A stretch of DNA of 64,000 nucleotides from Halomarina pelagica (GCF_024228315.1 NZ_CP100454.1:3224001-3288000), one strand, 5' to 3'. Counted from the stretch's first letter, positions 50,309 through 59,602 are shown. Numbers and translations: made by a program. Notes: generated by a model from the sequence alone, not told the origin.

Positions 50309-51825
50309 CGCTCACCCCTCCGTTCGCGCGCTCCCCCGCCCGCCTGACCGCCGTCGGCGACCGGTTCCGACTCGTCGAGTCGGGCGATCTCGCGGTCGAG
50401 TCGCCCGAGGTCGAAGCGCCTCCCGGAGGCGACCGCGGCGAGGGCCGTCAGTCCGCCCGAGACGGCCGCCGCCCCGACGAACGCGTTGAAGAACGACGCT
50501 CGCAGGGGGAGCACCTGGAGCGGTGCGGGCGTGAGCGGGAAGAGCGCCCCGCCGACGGCGAGTCCCGACACGCTGGCGACGAGCGCCCCGAGGCCGGTGA
50601 GCCGACGGGAGTACAGCCCCGCGAGCAGGGGGACGAACGTGGCCGTCGCGAGCAGGTCGGCGACGAAGAACACCGTCAGGACGCTGTACCCCTGCGCGGC
50701 GACGAAGACGCTCGCGAGCGCGACGACCACGGTGAGGAGTCGCGCCGCGAGCGTGAGCGTCCGATCCCCGGCGTCGACGAGTCGCGGGAGGTCGGCCGTG
50801 ACGACGCTCGCGATGGCGTTGAACAGCGTGTCGGCGCTGCTCGTCACCAGGAGCACGGCGAGGACGACCACCGCGAGGACGATCGGCTCGGCGAACGCGT
50901 CCCGGACGACGACGAAGAACGCCACGCTCGCGCGCTCGGTTCCGATCCCCCGCCCGCGGGCGACGAGACCGAACAGGCCGGCGACGAGCACCATCGGGAC
51001 CACCGCGACCGCCGCGACGAGGAACGACCGGCGGAGCGTCCCCCGGTCGTCGGCCGCGTAGATGCGCTGCCACCAGGCCTGGTTGAGCATCTCGGCGGCG
51101 AGGATGGCGACGATCACGTACGCGCCGAACTCGACCCCGGCGGCGAAGCCGGGATCGAGCAGCGAGGGATCCGCCGCGACCACGTTCGAGTAGATCTCGT
51201 CCGTGCCGCCGAGCGAGAGGAGCGCCGCGCCGAAGCCCACCGCGAGCAGCGGGAGGATGACGAGCGTCTGCACCGCGTCCGTGAAGATGCTCGCCTTGAG
51301 GCCGCCGTAGGCGGTGTAGAGCAGGACCGCCCCGCCGACGACGAGCGCCGTCTGCCACGCCGGGACGCCCGCGACCACCTTCAGCCCGCCGGCGATCCCC
51401 GTCATCTCCGCCGCGAGGAAAGTGAACATGTACGCGACGCTGATGACGAGCACGAAGGCGTACATCGCCGGGCCGTAGCGGACGTAGGCGTACTCCGTGA
51501 GGCTGTGGCCCTCGGGGATGAGGCCGCGGATCCGCGGCCCGAGGACGGCGTACGCCGCGAGCGGGGCCGCGCTCCCGAGGGCGTAGCCGACCACGGCCGC
51601 GATCCCGCCGAACCTCGCGCCCGCCTCGGCGGGCGAGAACAGTATCCACGCCCCCATGCTGGAGGCGACGATCGTCGCCGTCAACGAACCGCGCCCGACC
51701 GTATTCCGCGCCGAGATGAAGTCCTCGACGGTGTCGATACCCCGCCGCGCCGCGACGACGCCGACGACGGCCGTCACCGCGACGACGAGGAACGTCATCG
51801 CGAGGGCGGTCTCGGCGCTCACCAC
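50305..51825 (-). CDS. Sodium:solute symporter (SSS family)
   Basis: A 506-residue membrane protein with about thirteen helices: FISARNTVGRGSLTATIVAS (first unwound helix region), GYALGSAAPLAAYAVLGP, EMLNQAWWQRIYAADD and LLVTSSADTLFNAIASVVTAD are SSS hallmarks, the last near the sodium site. It starts at adjacent GTG codons (51825/51822). The substrate cannot be read; the branch resembles proline/pantothenate-type carriers. The Arg/Gly-rich C-terminus leads into the coupled microprotein. Confidence 0.88.
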   Translation of the reverse strand: MVSAETALAMTFLVVAVTAVVGVVAARRGIDTVEDFISARNTVGRGSLTATIVASSMGAWILFSPAEAGARFGGIAAVVGYALGSAAPLAAYAVLGPRIRGLIPEGHSLTEYAYVRYGPAMYAFVLVISVAYMFTFLAAEMTGIAGGLKVVAGVPAWQTALVVGGAVLLYTAYGGLKASIFTDAVQTLVILPLLAVGFGAALLSLGGTDEIYSNVVAADPSLLDPGFAAGVEFGAYVIVAILAAEMLNQAWWQRIYAADDRGTLRRSFLVAAVAVVPMVLVAGLFGLVARGRGIGTERASVAFFVVVRDAFAEPIVLAVVVLAVLLVTSSADTLFNAIASVVTADLPRLVDAGDRTLTLAARLLTVVVALASVFVAAQGYSVLTVFFVADLLATATFVPLLAGLYSRRLTGLGALVASVSGLAVGGALFPLTPAPLQVLPLRASFFNAFVGAAAVSGGLTALAAVASGRRFDLGRLDREIARLDESEPVADGGQAGGGARERRGER

Positions 51826-52109
51826 GGGCGCTCACCCGCTGTCTGGGTCATTAAGGGGTGGTACTAATCAGTGGTACAAAGGCGTGGCGACATCCGTCGA
51901 GAATGGCGAAACTCTAATAAAGGGATACGCTCGGAAATTCCGTCATCACAATACCGACTCGATAGTCGATACCGCCCTCGTCAGTCGATTTCTGACCGCG
52001 AGAAAACGAAGGGTTTAAATATCTCGCTCACTAACTGAGGGTGAGTAGCCCCTGTGAGGAGTCTGTCTCTTCTCCCTCCCTCGCAGTGACACGAGCACAA
52101 CCCATCACC
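51826..52109. promoter_or_regulatory. Upstream region and promoter of tfb
   Basis: The TATA element GGGTTTAAATATC (52012-52024) has an adjacent A-rich BRE-like GAAAACGAA. The predicted transcript start near 52045 gives a leader of about 65 bases before the ATG at 52110, unusual among the mostly leaderless genes here. Upstream, CGACTCGATAGTCG (51957-51970) is a palindrome that could bind a regulator. Confidence 0.5.
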
Positions 52110-53084
52110 ATGACAGATACCACGATCCGAACCTACGACGAAACGGTATCCGAAGCGGACGCCGAAACCGAGGCGGTCGAATCGGAGACGACCTGCCCGG
52201 AGTGCGGCGGCCGACTCGTTACCGACACCGAACACGGCGAGACAGTCTGTACGGACTGCGGTCTCGTCGTCGAGGAGGACAGCATCGACCGCGGCCCCGA
52301 GTGGCGCGCCTTCGACTCCGCCGAGCGCGACCAGAAATCCCGCGTCGGCGCGCCGACGACCAACATGATGCACGACAAGGGCCTGTCGACCAACATCGGC
52401 TGGCAGGACAAAGACGCCTACGGGAGGGCCCTGTCGTCGCGCCAGCGGGCGAAGATGCAGCGGTTGCGCACCTGGAACGAGCGCTTCCGCACGCGCGACT
52501 CGAAAGAGCGCAACCTCAAGCAGGCGCTCGGCGAGATCGACCGCATGGCCAGCGCCCTCGGCCTCCCCGAGAACGTCCGCGAGACCGCCAGCGTGATCTA
52601 TCGCCGCGCGCTCAACGAGGACCTCCTGCCCGGTCGCTCCATCGAGGGGGTGGCGACGTCGGCCCTGTACGCCGCCGCCCGCCAGGCCGGCACCCCCCGC
52701 AGCCTCGACGAGGTGACGATGGTCTCGCGCATCGACAAGATGGAACTGACCCGGACGTACCGGTACATCATCCGGCAGTTGAACCTGGAGATCAAGCCGG
52801 CGGACCCCGAGAGTTACGTCCCGCGCTTCGCCAGCGACCTCGGCCTCTCCGACGAGGTCGAACGCCGCGCCCGCGAACTGCTCAAGACCGCCCGCGAGGC
52901 GGGTCTGCTGAGCGGCAAGTCGCCGGTGGGGCTGGCGGCGGCGGCGATCTACGCGGCGGCGCTGCTCTCGAACGAGAAGGTCACCCAGAGCCAGGTCTCC
53001 GACGTCGCCAACATCTCCGAGGTCACCATCCGCAACCGGTACAAGGAACTCCTCGAAGCGAGCGAGGTCACGGCGGCGCTATAA
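52110..53084 (+). CDS. tfb: Transcription initiation factor IIB
   Basis: A 324-residue TFB. The N-terminal zinc ribbon is CPECGGRLVTDTEHGETVCT followed by DCG (residues about 29-51). The B-finger/linker contains GPEWRAFDSAERDQKSRVGA, followed by two cyclin folds (about 125-215 and 220-320) ending in TIRNRYKEL. It recruits RNA polymerase to TBP-bound promoters. Haloarchaea carry several TFB paralogues; which one this is cannot be told here. Confidence 0.94.
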   Translation: MTDTTIRTYDETVSEADAETEAVESETTCPECGGRLVTDTEHGETVCTDCGLVVEEDSIDRGPEWRAFDSAERDQKSRVGAPTTNMMHDKGLSTNIGWQDKDAYGRALSSRQRAKMQRLRTWNERFRTRDSKERNLKQALGEIDRMASALGLPENVRETASVIYRRALNEDLLPGRSIEGVATSALYAAARQAGTPRSLDEVTMVSRIDKMELTRTYRYIIRQLNLEIKPADPESYVPRFASDLGLSDEVERRARELLKTAREAGLLSGKSPVGLAAAAIYAAALLSNEKVTQSQVSDVANISEVTIRNRYKELLEASEVTAAL

Positions 53085-53133
53085 CGCGAGTCGAGGCTCA
53101 AGACTTTTGTCCGCGCGCGGCGCACGTCGATGC

Positions 53134-53316
53134 ATGCCGACCGAAACGTACGTTCGGTTGCTCTGTCCCGAATGCGGTAAGCAGTGGGAGGCCGCCCCCC
53201 GCGACCTGCCGGCGCACAAGGATCAGTATCACTGTCCGAACTGTCACGCCACGCGTCGAATGGCCGAGTTCACGCGGACCGAGCGCGACCTGGAGACGCT
53301 GAAACAACTCGGCTGA
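53134..53316 (+). CDS. Small zinc-ribbon protein (DUF7836-like)
   Basis: A 60-residue protein: VRLLCPECGKQWEAAPRDLP and later YHCPNCHATRRMAEF form a two-knuckle zinc ribbon. The C-terminal RTERDLETLKQLG is helical. A T run (AGACTTTTGTCCG) lies about 30 bases upstream of the ATG. Its position next to tfb hints at a transcription-related role, but this is only context. Confidence 0.8.
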   Translation: MPTETYVRLLCPECGKQWEAAPRDLPAHKDQYHCPNCHATRRMAEFTRTERDLETLKQLG

Positions 53317-53415
53317 ACGCCACACCGTTTCGGCACCGTTTCGAGGGGCGTCGTTCGCGGTTAACTGCCGATTATCGCCGGTTAATCCCTCCTTAGCGCC
53401 GGAGGACGCCCGACC

Positions 53416-53426
53416 GATATAAAAAC
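53416..53426 (+). promoter_or_regulatory. Strong TATA element of unknown target
   Basis: CGATATAAAAA is among the best TATA matches in the window, but no gene starts 25-30 bases downstream (only ATG-TGC-TAA at 53463). A second TATA-like ACTATATGC near 53488 serves the gene at 53522. The upstream element may start a leader or a small RNA. Confidence 0.4.
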
Positions 53427-53521
53427 TCGCTCACCGGCCGTCTCACGGCTTCTCAGACAGGAATGTGCTAACGGTACTCAGGGTAATACTATATGCCCCC
53501 AGTCGTTATCGAGTCCTGAGC

Positions 53522-53758
53522 ATGAAGAAGCAGGAGCTCATTCACCTTCATGGCCTGCTCGCACAGGTACGAGACCACTACCAGCAGCAGATGGAGACCA
53601 ACATAGAACACGAGACGTACGACGAACTCGGCGTCCGGCCGACGTCTATTCACAAATCGAAGACAGAACACAAGAGAGCCGTTTTCGCACTCGCTAACGG
53701 GATAACCTCCGAACTCGAGATCGTCGACGAACAGCCCGTTTCGGCGGCTGCCGACTGA
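53522..53758 (+). CDS. UPF0058 family protein
   Basis: A 78-residue protein: MKKQELIHLHGLLAQVRDHY, then LGVRPTSIHKSKTEHKRAVF and ALANGIT match the archaeal UPF0058 family, helical proteins of unknown function present in most haloarchaea. The ATG at 53522 follows the TATA-like ACTATATGC by about 30 bases. Confidence 0.88.
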   Translation: MKKQELIHLHGLLAQVRDHYQQQMETNIEHETYDELGVRPTSIHKSKTEHKRAVFALANGITSELEIVDEQPVSAAAD

Positions 53759-53784
53759 CTTCTCGACACGACCTATCCCGACTG

Positions 53785-54270
53785 TTACTCCGACGAGTCG
53801 CTACGCCCGTCGTCTACATCTTCCACGTCGTCCACACCGTCCGGATCGCGACCGTCCGTCTCCTCCGTCTCACCCGCCCCGTCCACTTCGTCCGCTTCGT
53901 CCGCTTCGTCCACTTCGTCCACTTCGCCGTCCTCCCCCACCCTGTCGACCCGGAGCACGTCGAGGGGGATGTTACGCATTCGCTGACCGATCTCCTTGCG
54001 CGCGATTCGGGCGGCGTGTTGGTCGTCCTCGACGTTAAACACCGTCATCTCCAGTTCGAGCGCGACTAACCCCTCGTCGGCGGCGACGAACGCGGGGTCG
54101 AGTTCGCCTTCGCAGTGCGGGCACGCCCGCATTCCCATCGTTATCTCCACGTAGTTCAGGTCTGGATTCAGCATGTCTCCGGTCTTGGAGATCGCGATGC
54201 GGACTGCCTCGTCCGCGGACGCGACGTCGTACACCGGAACGGCGGCCTCGACAACGACACGACAGTCCAT
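53785..54270 (-). CDS. DUF555 family protein with acidic repeat tail
   Basis: A 161-residue protein from the ATG at 54270: MDCRVVVEAAVPVYDVASAD is the DUF555 start, AISKTGDMLNPDLNYVEITM and the CPHC knuckle follow. The core ends near residue 115. The last 45 residues are an acidic tail of D-E-V/A units (DEVDEADEADEVDGAGE) encoded by a 6-9 base repeat prone to slippage. DUF555 is archaea-specific and of unknown function. Confidence 0.87.
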   Translation of the reverse strand: MDCRVVVEAAVPVYDVASADEAVRIAISKTGDMLNPDLNYVEITMGMRACPHCEGELDPAFVAADEGLVALELEMTVFNVEDDQHAARIARKEIGQRMRNIPLDVLRVDRVGEDGEVDEVDEADEADEVDGAGETEETDGRDPDGVDDVEDVDDGRSDSSE

Positions 54271-54352
54271 ACCATGCGATTTCTCGTGAAGTGTCATGAA
54301 CCTTCGCCCCGAGTCGGAACGGGGAAGCGACTGGGTCACGACCGTTCACGCG

Positions 54353-55267
54353 ATGGAGACGGGTAGCATTCCCGTAGACTCGCTCTCGGGTGGGTTCGAC
54401 CTGCAGGCGACCGTCGAGAGCGGCCAGACCTACGTCTGGTCGCGGGAGGACGACCGGATGTTCGAGGACGAGGTCGCACACGGTGGCGACGCCTGGTACG
54501 CGACGGTCCTCCCGTCGAGGCTCACCGACGGCGCGCCGGCGGTCGTCCAGGTTCGTCAGCGAGACGGGCAGATCGAGTGGAAGTCGAGCGTCGACGCGCA
54601 CGACCACCTCGTCCGCCTCCTGCGCCTCGACGACGACCTCGACGCGATCGCGGCGCGGACGCCCGACGACCCGCTGCTGACGACGGCCTACGACGCCTAC
54701 CGCGGGATGCGCCTCGTCCGGGACCCGCCGTTCGCGTCGCTCGTCTCGTTCATCTGCTCGGCGCAGATGCGCGTCTCGCGCATCCACGGCATGCAGACCC
54801 GCCTCGCCCGCGAGTTCGGCGACCCCGTCGAGTTCGACGGCCGGACCTACTACGCCTTCCCGCGACCCGAGCAACTCGCTCGCGCCACCGAGGAGCGGTT
54901 GCGCGAGTTGCGCCTCGGCTACCGCGCGCCGTACGTCGCCCGCACCGCCGAGATGGTCGCCTCCGGCGAGGCACGCCCCGAGGACGCCGCCGACCTCGAG
55001 TACGAGGACGCCCGCGAGTACCTCACCCGGTTCGTCGGCGTGGGGGAGAAGGTGGCCGACTGCGTGCTCCTGTTCTCGCTCGGCTTCCTCGAGGCCGTCC
55101 CGCTCGACACGTGGATCCGAACCGCCATCGCCGAGTACTACCCCGAGTGCGACCGGGGCGGGTACGCCGAGACCTCCCGGGCCATCCGCGAGCGCTTCGG
55201 CGGCGAGTACGCCGGCTACGTCCAGACGTACGTCTTCCTCTACCTGCGGACCGGCGGCGCGGTCTGA
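54353..55267 (+). CDS. ogg: HhH-GPD DNA glycosylase (OGG/AlkA-like)
   Basis: A 304-residue glycosylase from the ATG at 54353 (ATG at 54296 would overlap the divergent promoter). FDLQATVESGQTYVW is the N-terminal OGG-type start. The HhH-GPD motif is FVGVGEKVADCVLLFSLG with the catalytic Lys (GEKVAD) and the downstream Asp in VPLDTWIR. It should excise 8-oxoguanine or related bases as a bifunctional glycosylase-lyase. It is divergent from the DUF555 gene. Confidence 0.88.
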   Translation: METGSIPVDSLSGGFDLQATVESGQTYVWSREDDRMFEDEVAHGGDAWYATVLPSRLTDGAPAVVQVRQRDGQIEWKSSVDAHDHLVRLLRLDDDLDAIAARTPDDPLLTTAYDAYRGMRLVRDPPFASLVSFICSAQMRVSRIHGMQTRLAREFGDPVEFDGRTYYAFPRPEQLARATEERLRELRLGYRAPYVARTAEMVASGEARPEDAADLEYEDAREYLTRFVGVGEKVADCVLLFSLGFLEAVPLDTWIRTAIAEYYPECDRGGYAETSRAIRERFGGEYAGYVQTYVFLYLRTGGAV

Positions 55268-55530
55268 TAGGCGCTCCTTCGAACCCCCGACGGGTCGCCG
55301 CGCGGCGAGCCGCACGAGGACGCCTCGGGTGAACTACGTAGGTCGATATAGCGGACAGTATCCCTCTGACGGTACGTTTATCCGGGCGTCCTCGCAACTG
55401 ACGCGCGACGGGCGAGACGGGCGGGACGACCACTCGGTCCGACCCCCGTCCTCGCCGGCGTCGACCGCGGCGGCCCGCCGACCGATCGTCGGCGACGGCG
55501 CGACTGCGACACCGACACGATACACCGACT

Positions 55531-55971
55531 ATGTCCACCCCACCCGTCCGAATCGCGTTCGTGTGCGTCCAGAACGCCGGTCGATCGCAGATGGCGACCG
55601 CCTTCGCCGAGCGCGAGCGTGAGCGCCGCGGCCTCGACTGGGAGATACGAACCGGCGGCACCCACCCCGCCGAGCACGTCCACGAGGAGGTGATCGCGGT
55701 GATGCGCGAGGAGGGAATCGACCTCTCCGCCCGGACGCCGCGGGAGATACCGACGGACGAACTCCTGTCCTGTGACTACGTCGCCACGATGGGCTGTTCG
55801 ACGCTCGATCTGAGCGAGGCCGAATCCGCGGTCGACGTGCGCGACTGGGCGCTCTCGGACCCCGACGGCCGGGACCTCGATCGCGTCCGGGCGATCCGCG
55901 ACGAGATCGAGACGCGCGTGACCGCGCTGTTCGACGAGATCGAGGCCGACCTCGAGACGGCGACCTCGTAG
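55531..55971 (+). CDS. Low-molecular-weight phosphatase / arsenate reductase-like protein
   Basis: A 146-residue protein with the P-loop VCVQNAGRSQM (nucleophile C12) and the late DWALSDPDGRDLDRVR acid loop, the plan of ArsC-type thioredoxin-linked arsenate reductases and LMW protein tyrosine phosphatases. Further conserved cysteines are at LLSCDY and MGCS. The 263 bases before it contain a TATA-like ACGTTTATCC near 55374 and no other gene. Arsenate reduction is plausible; there is no ars operon context. Confidence 0.85.
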   Translation: MSTPPVRIAFVCVQNAGRSQMATAFAERERERRGLDWEIRTGGTHPAEHVHEEVIAVMREEGIDLSARTPREIPTDELLSCDYVATMGCSTLDLSEAESAVDVRDWALSDPDGRDLDRVRAIRDEIETRVTALFDEIEADLETATS

Positions 55972-56008
55972 GGGCACACTTTTTTCGCCCGACGGCGCAC
56001 GGGAAGAT

Positions 56009-56284
56009 ATGAACGGAACCCGCGCACACGTGTTCGTCAGCGGAAAGGTACAGGGCGTCTGGTACCGCGACTCGACCCGGGACGCCGCCCGTAAACGCGG
56101 CGTCGGCGGCTGGGTCCGCAATCTCGACGACGGGCGCGTGGAGGCGGTCTTCGAGGGCCGGGAGGACGCCGTCGAGTCGATGGTCGAGTGGTGTCACACG
56201 GGGAGCGACCTCGCGCGCGTCGAGAGCGTCGACGTGGAGTACGAGCAGCCGCGGGGCGTCGAGGGCTTCGAGGTGCGCCGGTAG
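56009..56284 (+). CDS. acyP: Acylphosphatase
   Basis: A 91-residue acylphosphatase: AHVFVSGKVQGVWYRDSTRD supplies the phosphate loop and catalytic Arg, and VGGWVRNLDDGRVEAVFEG supplies the catalytic Asn. It hydrolyses carboxyl-phosphate bonds such as acetyl phosphate or 1,3-bisphosphoglycerate. A T-rich box (CACTTTTTTCGCC) lies about 30 bases before the ATG. Confidence 0.93.
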   Translation: MNGTRAHVFVSGKVQGVWYRDSTRDAARKRGVGGWVRNLDDGRVEAVFEGREDAVESMVEWCHTGSDLARVESVDVEYEQPRGVEGFEVRR

Positions 56285-56439
56285 TCGGATCGGGATCGAC
56301 GGATCGGCGATACTCGACCAACAGTAGAATGCCGTCGGACGTACGTCCGTCGCGAATCTCGCCACCCGGGCGAGTAGCGTCACGACGGTACGTCCAACAG
56401 TATAAGCTCCCCGGCACGCAAGGCCGGGTAGAGTCCCCG

Positions 56440-56934
56440 ATGGCAACCGTCGAGACGAGATACTGTCGAAGCTGCGGAACCGAACTGGCTACGGAGGCGG
56501 AGGTCTGCGTCGAGTGCGGCGTCAACGTCCGCACGGACGACGTGGGCACGCCGACGGCGTACTGCCGCGACTGCGGCGAGGAGATCAAGGCCGCGGCGGA
56601 GATCTGCCCGCACTGCGGGGTGCGCCAGCGTCGGGCTCCGACGACGAGTAGCGACCTCGTCTCCGACGTCGAGCGCGCCGTCAAGGAGAACCGCGCGCTC
56701 GTCGCCGCCGTCGCGTCGTTCCTGTGGCCCGGCGTCGGGCAACTCGTGAACGGCGAGGTCGTGAAGGGGCTGGTACTCCTCGTCCTGTTTCCGGTCGCGG
56801 CGTTCACGATCGTCTTCGGGATCGGCTTCGTCCTCGCCCCGGCGGTCTGGCTGTACGCCGTCTACGACGCGTACACCACGGGCGAACGGCTCCAGGAGGA
56901 GTACCGCGCCCGGGAGGCTCCCCCGCAGGCTTAA
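56440..56934 (+). CDS. Double zinc-ribbon protein with membrane hairpin
   Basis: A 164-residue protein: two zinc ribbons (YCRSCGTELATEAEVCVECG and YCRDCGEEIKAAAEICPHCG, residues about 7-60), then a TM2-like membrane hairpin (about 95-145, FLWPGVGQLVNGEVVKG). Such proteins are common and poorly understood in haloarchaea. A TATA-like AGTATAAGC lies about 38 bases upstream. It begins a group running towards nnr. Confidence 0.78.
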   Translation: MATVETRYCRSCGTELATEAEVCVECGVNVRTDDVGTPTAYCRDCGEEIKAAAEICPHCGVRQRRAPTTSSDLVSDVERAVKENRALVAAVASFLWPGVGQLVNGEVVKGLVLLVLFPVAAFTIVFGIGFVLAPAVWLYAVYDAYTTGERLQEEYRAREAPPQA

Positions 56935-56959
56935 TCTCCCGCCGGCCGAAGCGCGGTGC

Positions 56960-58396
56960 ATGATTTCGAGCGACAGGATGGCCGCCGTCGACGAGAACGC
57001 GGAGGCGCTCGGCGTCCCCCGCAAACAGCTCATGGAGTCGAGCGGAAACGCCGTCGCCCGCCGCGTTCGGGACCTCGTCGACCCGGGCGCGTCGGTCGCG
57101 GTCGTGGCCGGACGCGGGAACAACGGCGGCGACGCGTTCGTCGCGGCGCGCTTTCTCGACGGCTACGACGTGACCGTCCACCTCCTCGGCCGCGCGGGGA
57201 CGATCGCCACCGACATCGCCCGCGAGAACTGGGACGCCCTCCGCGAGTGCGAGTACGACGCCCGCGAGGTGCGCGACTCGCGCAACCTCGACCTCGGGAC
57301 GCCCGACCTCGTGGTGGACGCGATGCTCGGCACCGGCGTGACGGGCGAGCCGCGGGAACCGGAGCGGAGCGCCGTCGAGGCGGTGAACGCGACCGACGCG
57401 GTCGTCCTCGCGGTCGACGTGCCCTCGGGCGTGGACGCGGACACCGGCGAGGCGGCCGGCGTCGCCGTCGAGGCGGACCACGTCGTCACCTTCCACGACC
57501 GGAAGCCCGGGCTGGACGCGCTCGACGCCGACGTGACGGTCGCGGACATCGGCATCCCGCCGGCCGCGGAGCGGTTCGTCGGCCCCGGCGACCTGGGTTC
57601 GACCCGCCGCGCCTCGGACAGCACGAAGGGCGACGCGGGCCGCGTCTTCGTCGTCGGGGGCGGGCCGTACACCGGCGCGCCGGCGCTCGCCGCGCAGGCG
57701 GCGCTCCGGGCGGGAGCGGACCTCTCGTTCGTGGCCGTGCCCGAGTCCGTCAAGACGCCGATCCAGGGGTACGCCGAGGACCTCATCGTTCAACCGTACG
57801 GGAGCGACCGGCTCACCCCAGAACGGGTGGACGGGCTGGTCGAGACGGCGACGAGCTACGACGACGTCGTCGTCCTCGGTCCCGGACTCGGCACCGCCGA
57901 CGAGACGCTCGCGGCCGTCGAGCGGTTCCTCGAATCCTTCGACGGGCGGGCGGTCGTGGACGCCGACGCCCTGTCGGTGGTGCCCGAGGTCGACACTGAC
58001 GCGACGCTCGTCTGCACCCCGAACCGCCACGAACTCGCGGAGATGGGCGGTCCCGACGCGGACGACCTCCGCGCGCGCGCCGAGGAGATCGAGGCGTTCG
58101 CGGCCGACCTCGGCCACGTCGTGCTGGCGAAGGGCGAGGACGACGTCGTCACCGACGGCGAGCGGACGCGGATCTGCCGGGTGGGGACCCCGGGGATGAC
58201 CGTCGGCGGCACCGGCGACACGCTCGCGGGCGTCGCCGCAGCGATGCTCGCCACGCGGGAGCCGTTCGACGCCGCGTGCGTCGCCCCCTACGTCAACGGT
58301 CGGGCCGCCGAACTCCTCGACGAGTCGCGGGGGGACGGCCTGCTCGCCTCGGACCTGCTCGACGCCATCCCGACGGCGATCTGGGGGGAGCGATGA
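56960..58396 (+). CDS. nnr: Bifunctional NAD(P)HX epimerase/dehydratase
   Basis: A 478-residue fusion. The N-terminal epimerase (about 1-210) has VVAGRGNNGGDAFVAARFL and VVDAMLGTGVTGEP. The C-terminal ADP/ATP-dependent dehydratase (about 220-478) has GGGPYTGAPALAAQ, VVLGPGLGT and TVGGTGDTLAG. It repairs hydrated NAD(P)H. The stop overlaps the moaC start (ATGA at 58393-58396), so the two are coupled. Confidence 0.93.
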   Translation: MISSDRMAAVDENAEALGVPRKQLMESSGNAVARRVRDLVDPGASVAVVAGRGNNGGDAFVAARFLDGYDVTVHLLGRAGTIATDIARENWDALRECEYDAREVRDSRNLDLGTPDLVVDAMLGTGVTGEPREPERSAVEAVNATDAVVLAVDVPSGVDADTGEAAGVAVEADHVVTFHDRKPGLDALDADVTVADIGIPPAAERFVGPGDLGSTRRASDSTKGDAGRVFVVGGGPYTGAPALAAQAALRAGADLSFVAVPESVKTPIQGYAEDLIVQPYGSDRLTPERVDGLVETATSYDDVVVLGPGLGTADETLAAVERFLESFDGRAVVDADALSVVPEVDTDATLVCTPNRHELAEMGGPDADDLRARAEEIEAFAADLGHVVLAKGEDDVVTDGERTRICRVGTPGMTVGGTGDTLAGVAAAMLATREPFDAACVAPYVNGRAAELLDESRGDGLLASDLLDAIPTAIWGER

Positions 58397-58914
58397 CCGA
58401 ACGGGAAGGCGGCGCGGGGGACGGAGACGGGGGCGACCTGACCCACACCGACGCGGAGGGGAACGTCCAGATGGTGGACGTGGGGGCGAAGCCCGACGCG
58501 GCCCGACGCGCGGTCGCGGCGGGGGAGATCCGACTCAGCCCCTCGACCGTCGAGGCAGTTCGAAACGACGAGATCGGCAAGGGCGACGTGCTCGCCACCG
58601 CCCGCGTCGGGGCGGTGCAGGCCGTGAAGCACACCTGGGAGGCGATCCCCATGTGCCACCAGATCCCGATCACGAACGTGGACACCGAGTTCGACGTGCG
58701 CGAGGACCGCGTGCTCCTCGAAGTCGCGGTCGAGACGACCGGCAAGACCGGCTGCGAGATGGAGGCGCTCTCGGGCGTCACGACCGGCCTCAACGTCGTC
58801 TGGGACATGGTGAAGGCCGCCGAGAAGGACGACGACGGCCAGTACCCCGGTACGCGCGTCGAGAACGTGCGCGTCGTCGCGAAGGAGAAGCGGGAGCTGT
58901 CGTCGCTCTCGTAA
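58393..58914 (+). CDS. moaC: Cyclic pyranopterin monophosphate synthase MoaC
   Basis: A 173-residue MoaC: LTHTDAEGNVQMVDVGAKPD, active-site region PMCHQIPITN near residue 92, and GKTGCEMEALSGV near 125 with the conserved Lys and Glu. It forms cyclic pyranopterin monophosphate in molybdenum cofactor synthesis. The N-terminal 15 residues are a Gly/Asp-rich halophilic extension. It is coupled to nnr by a four-base overlap and ends just before a convergent gene. Confidence 0.93.
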   Translation: MTEREGGAGDGDGGDLTHTDAEGNVQMVDVGAKPDAARRAVAAGEIRLSPSTVEAVRNDEIGKGDVLATARVGAVQAVKHTWEAIPMCHQIPITNVDTEFDVREDRVLLEVAVETTGKTGCEMEALSGVTTGLNVVWDMVKAAEKDDDGQYPGTRVENVRVVAKEKRELSSLS

Positions 58915-59505
58915 CTACCGCAGGGCGGCGTCGCCCGCCTTCCGAACGTCGGTCCGCGTCAGATCGGTGAGCGCGGGGAGGTCGCCCTCGGGGGCGAGTT
59001 CCCCGCCGACCGCGGCCGCCACGCCGCCGAACGCGCGATCGATCACGGGCGGTTCGGACGAGCCGAGCGACTCGCGAAGCGCCGTCCACCGCGCGTCGAG
59101 CGCGTCCGGGTCGGTCCCGTGCCACGGTCGCGGCGCGTCTGGCACGACGCGGGCGGCGAGTCGGTCGCCCGCGGCGAACGCGAGCAGGCGCTGCCAGCGG
59201 AACGCGACGCGCTCGACACGCTCGCGGTACCAGGCCTCGCCGTACAGGCGCGCCGCCTCCGGACCGAGGCGGTCCGCCCAGCCCTCGACGCTCGCGTTGA
59301 ACGCGAGTTCGACCTCGCCGTCCGGGTAGGTCGTCCCGGCGACGCCGCCGAACTCCTCGACGACGGTCTCCCCGTCGCTCCACCCGAGGGCGATAGAGAG
59401 GGGCGATTCGAGGGGACACTCGCGCTCGCAGGCGTCGAGCGTGACGGTCGCGAGCCCGCGGGCCTCGCTCAACTCGCGTTCTGTGGGTCGCAGGTCGTAC
59501 GGCAT
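58915..59505 (-). CDS. Unrecognised haloarchaeal protein
   Basis: A 196-residue soluble protein: LATVTLDACERECPLESPLS near the N-terminus has a Cys pair, then VELAFNASVEGWADRLGPEA, and a helical C-terminus. It resembles no family I can name with confidence. Its stop directly abuts the moaC stop. The clean codon use and length support a real gene. Confidence 0.65.
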   Translation of the reverse strand: MPYDLRPTERELSEARGLATVTLDACERECPLESPLSIALGWSDGETVVEEFGGVAGTTYPDGEVELAFNASVEGWADRLGPEAARLYGEAWYRERVERVAFRWQRLLAFAAGDRLAARVVPDAPRPWHGTDPDALDARWTALRESLGSSEPPVIDRAFGGVAAAVGGELAPEGDLPALTDLTRTDVRKAGDAALR

Positions 59506-59602
59506 GGCGGAACCGTCGGGGAGGGCCGGAAAGGCCCTGTCGGATCGGTCGGGGGAGGGTCGCCGCCCCGACCGGAGCGCGGTCGACGGTTCGGAAGCGA
59601 CG

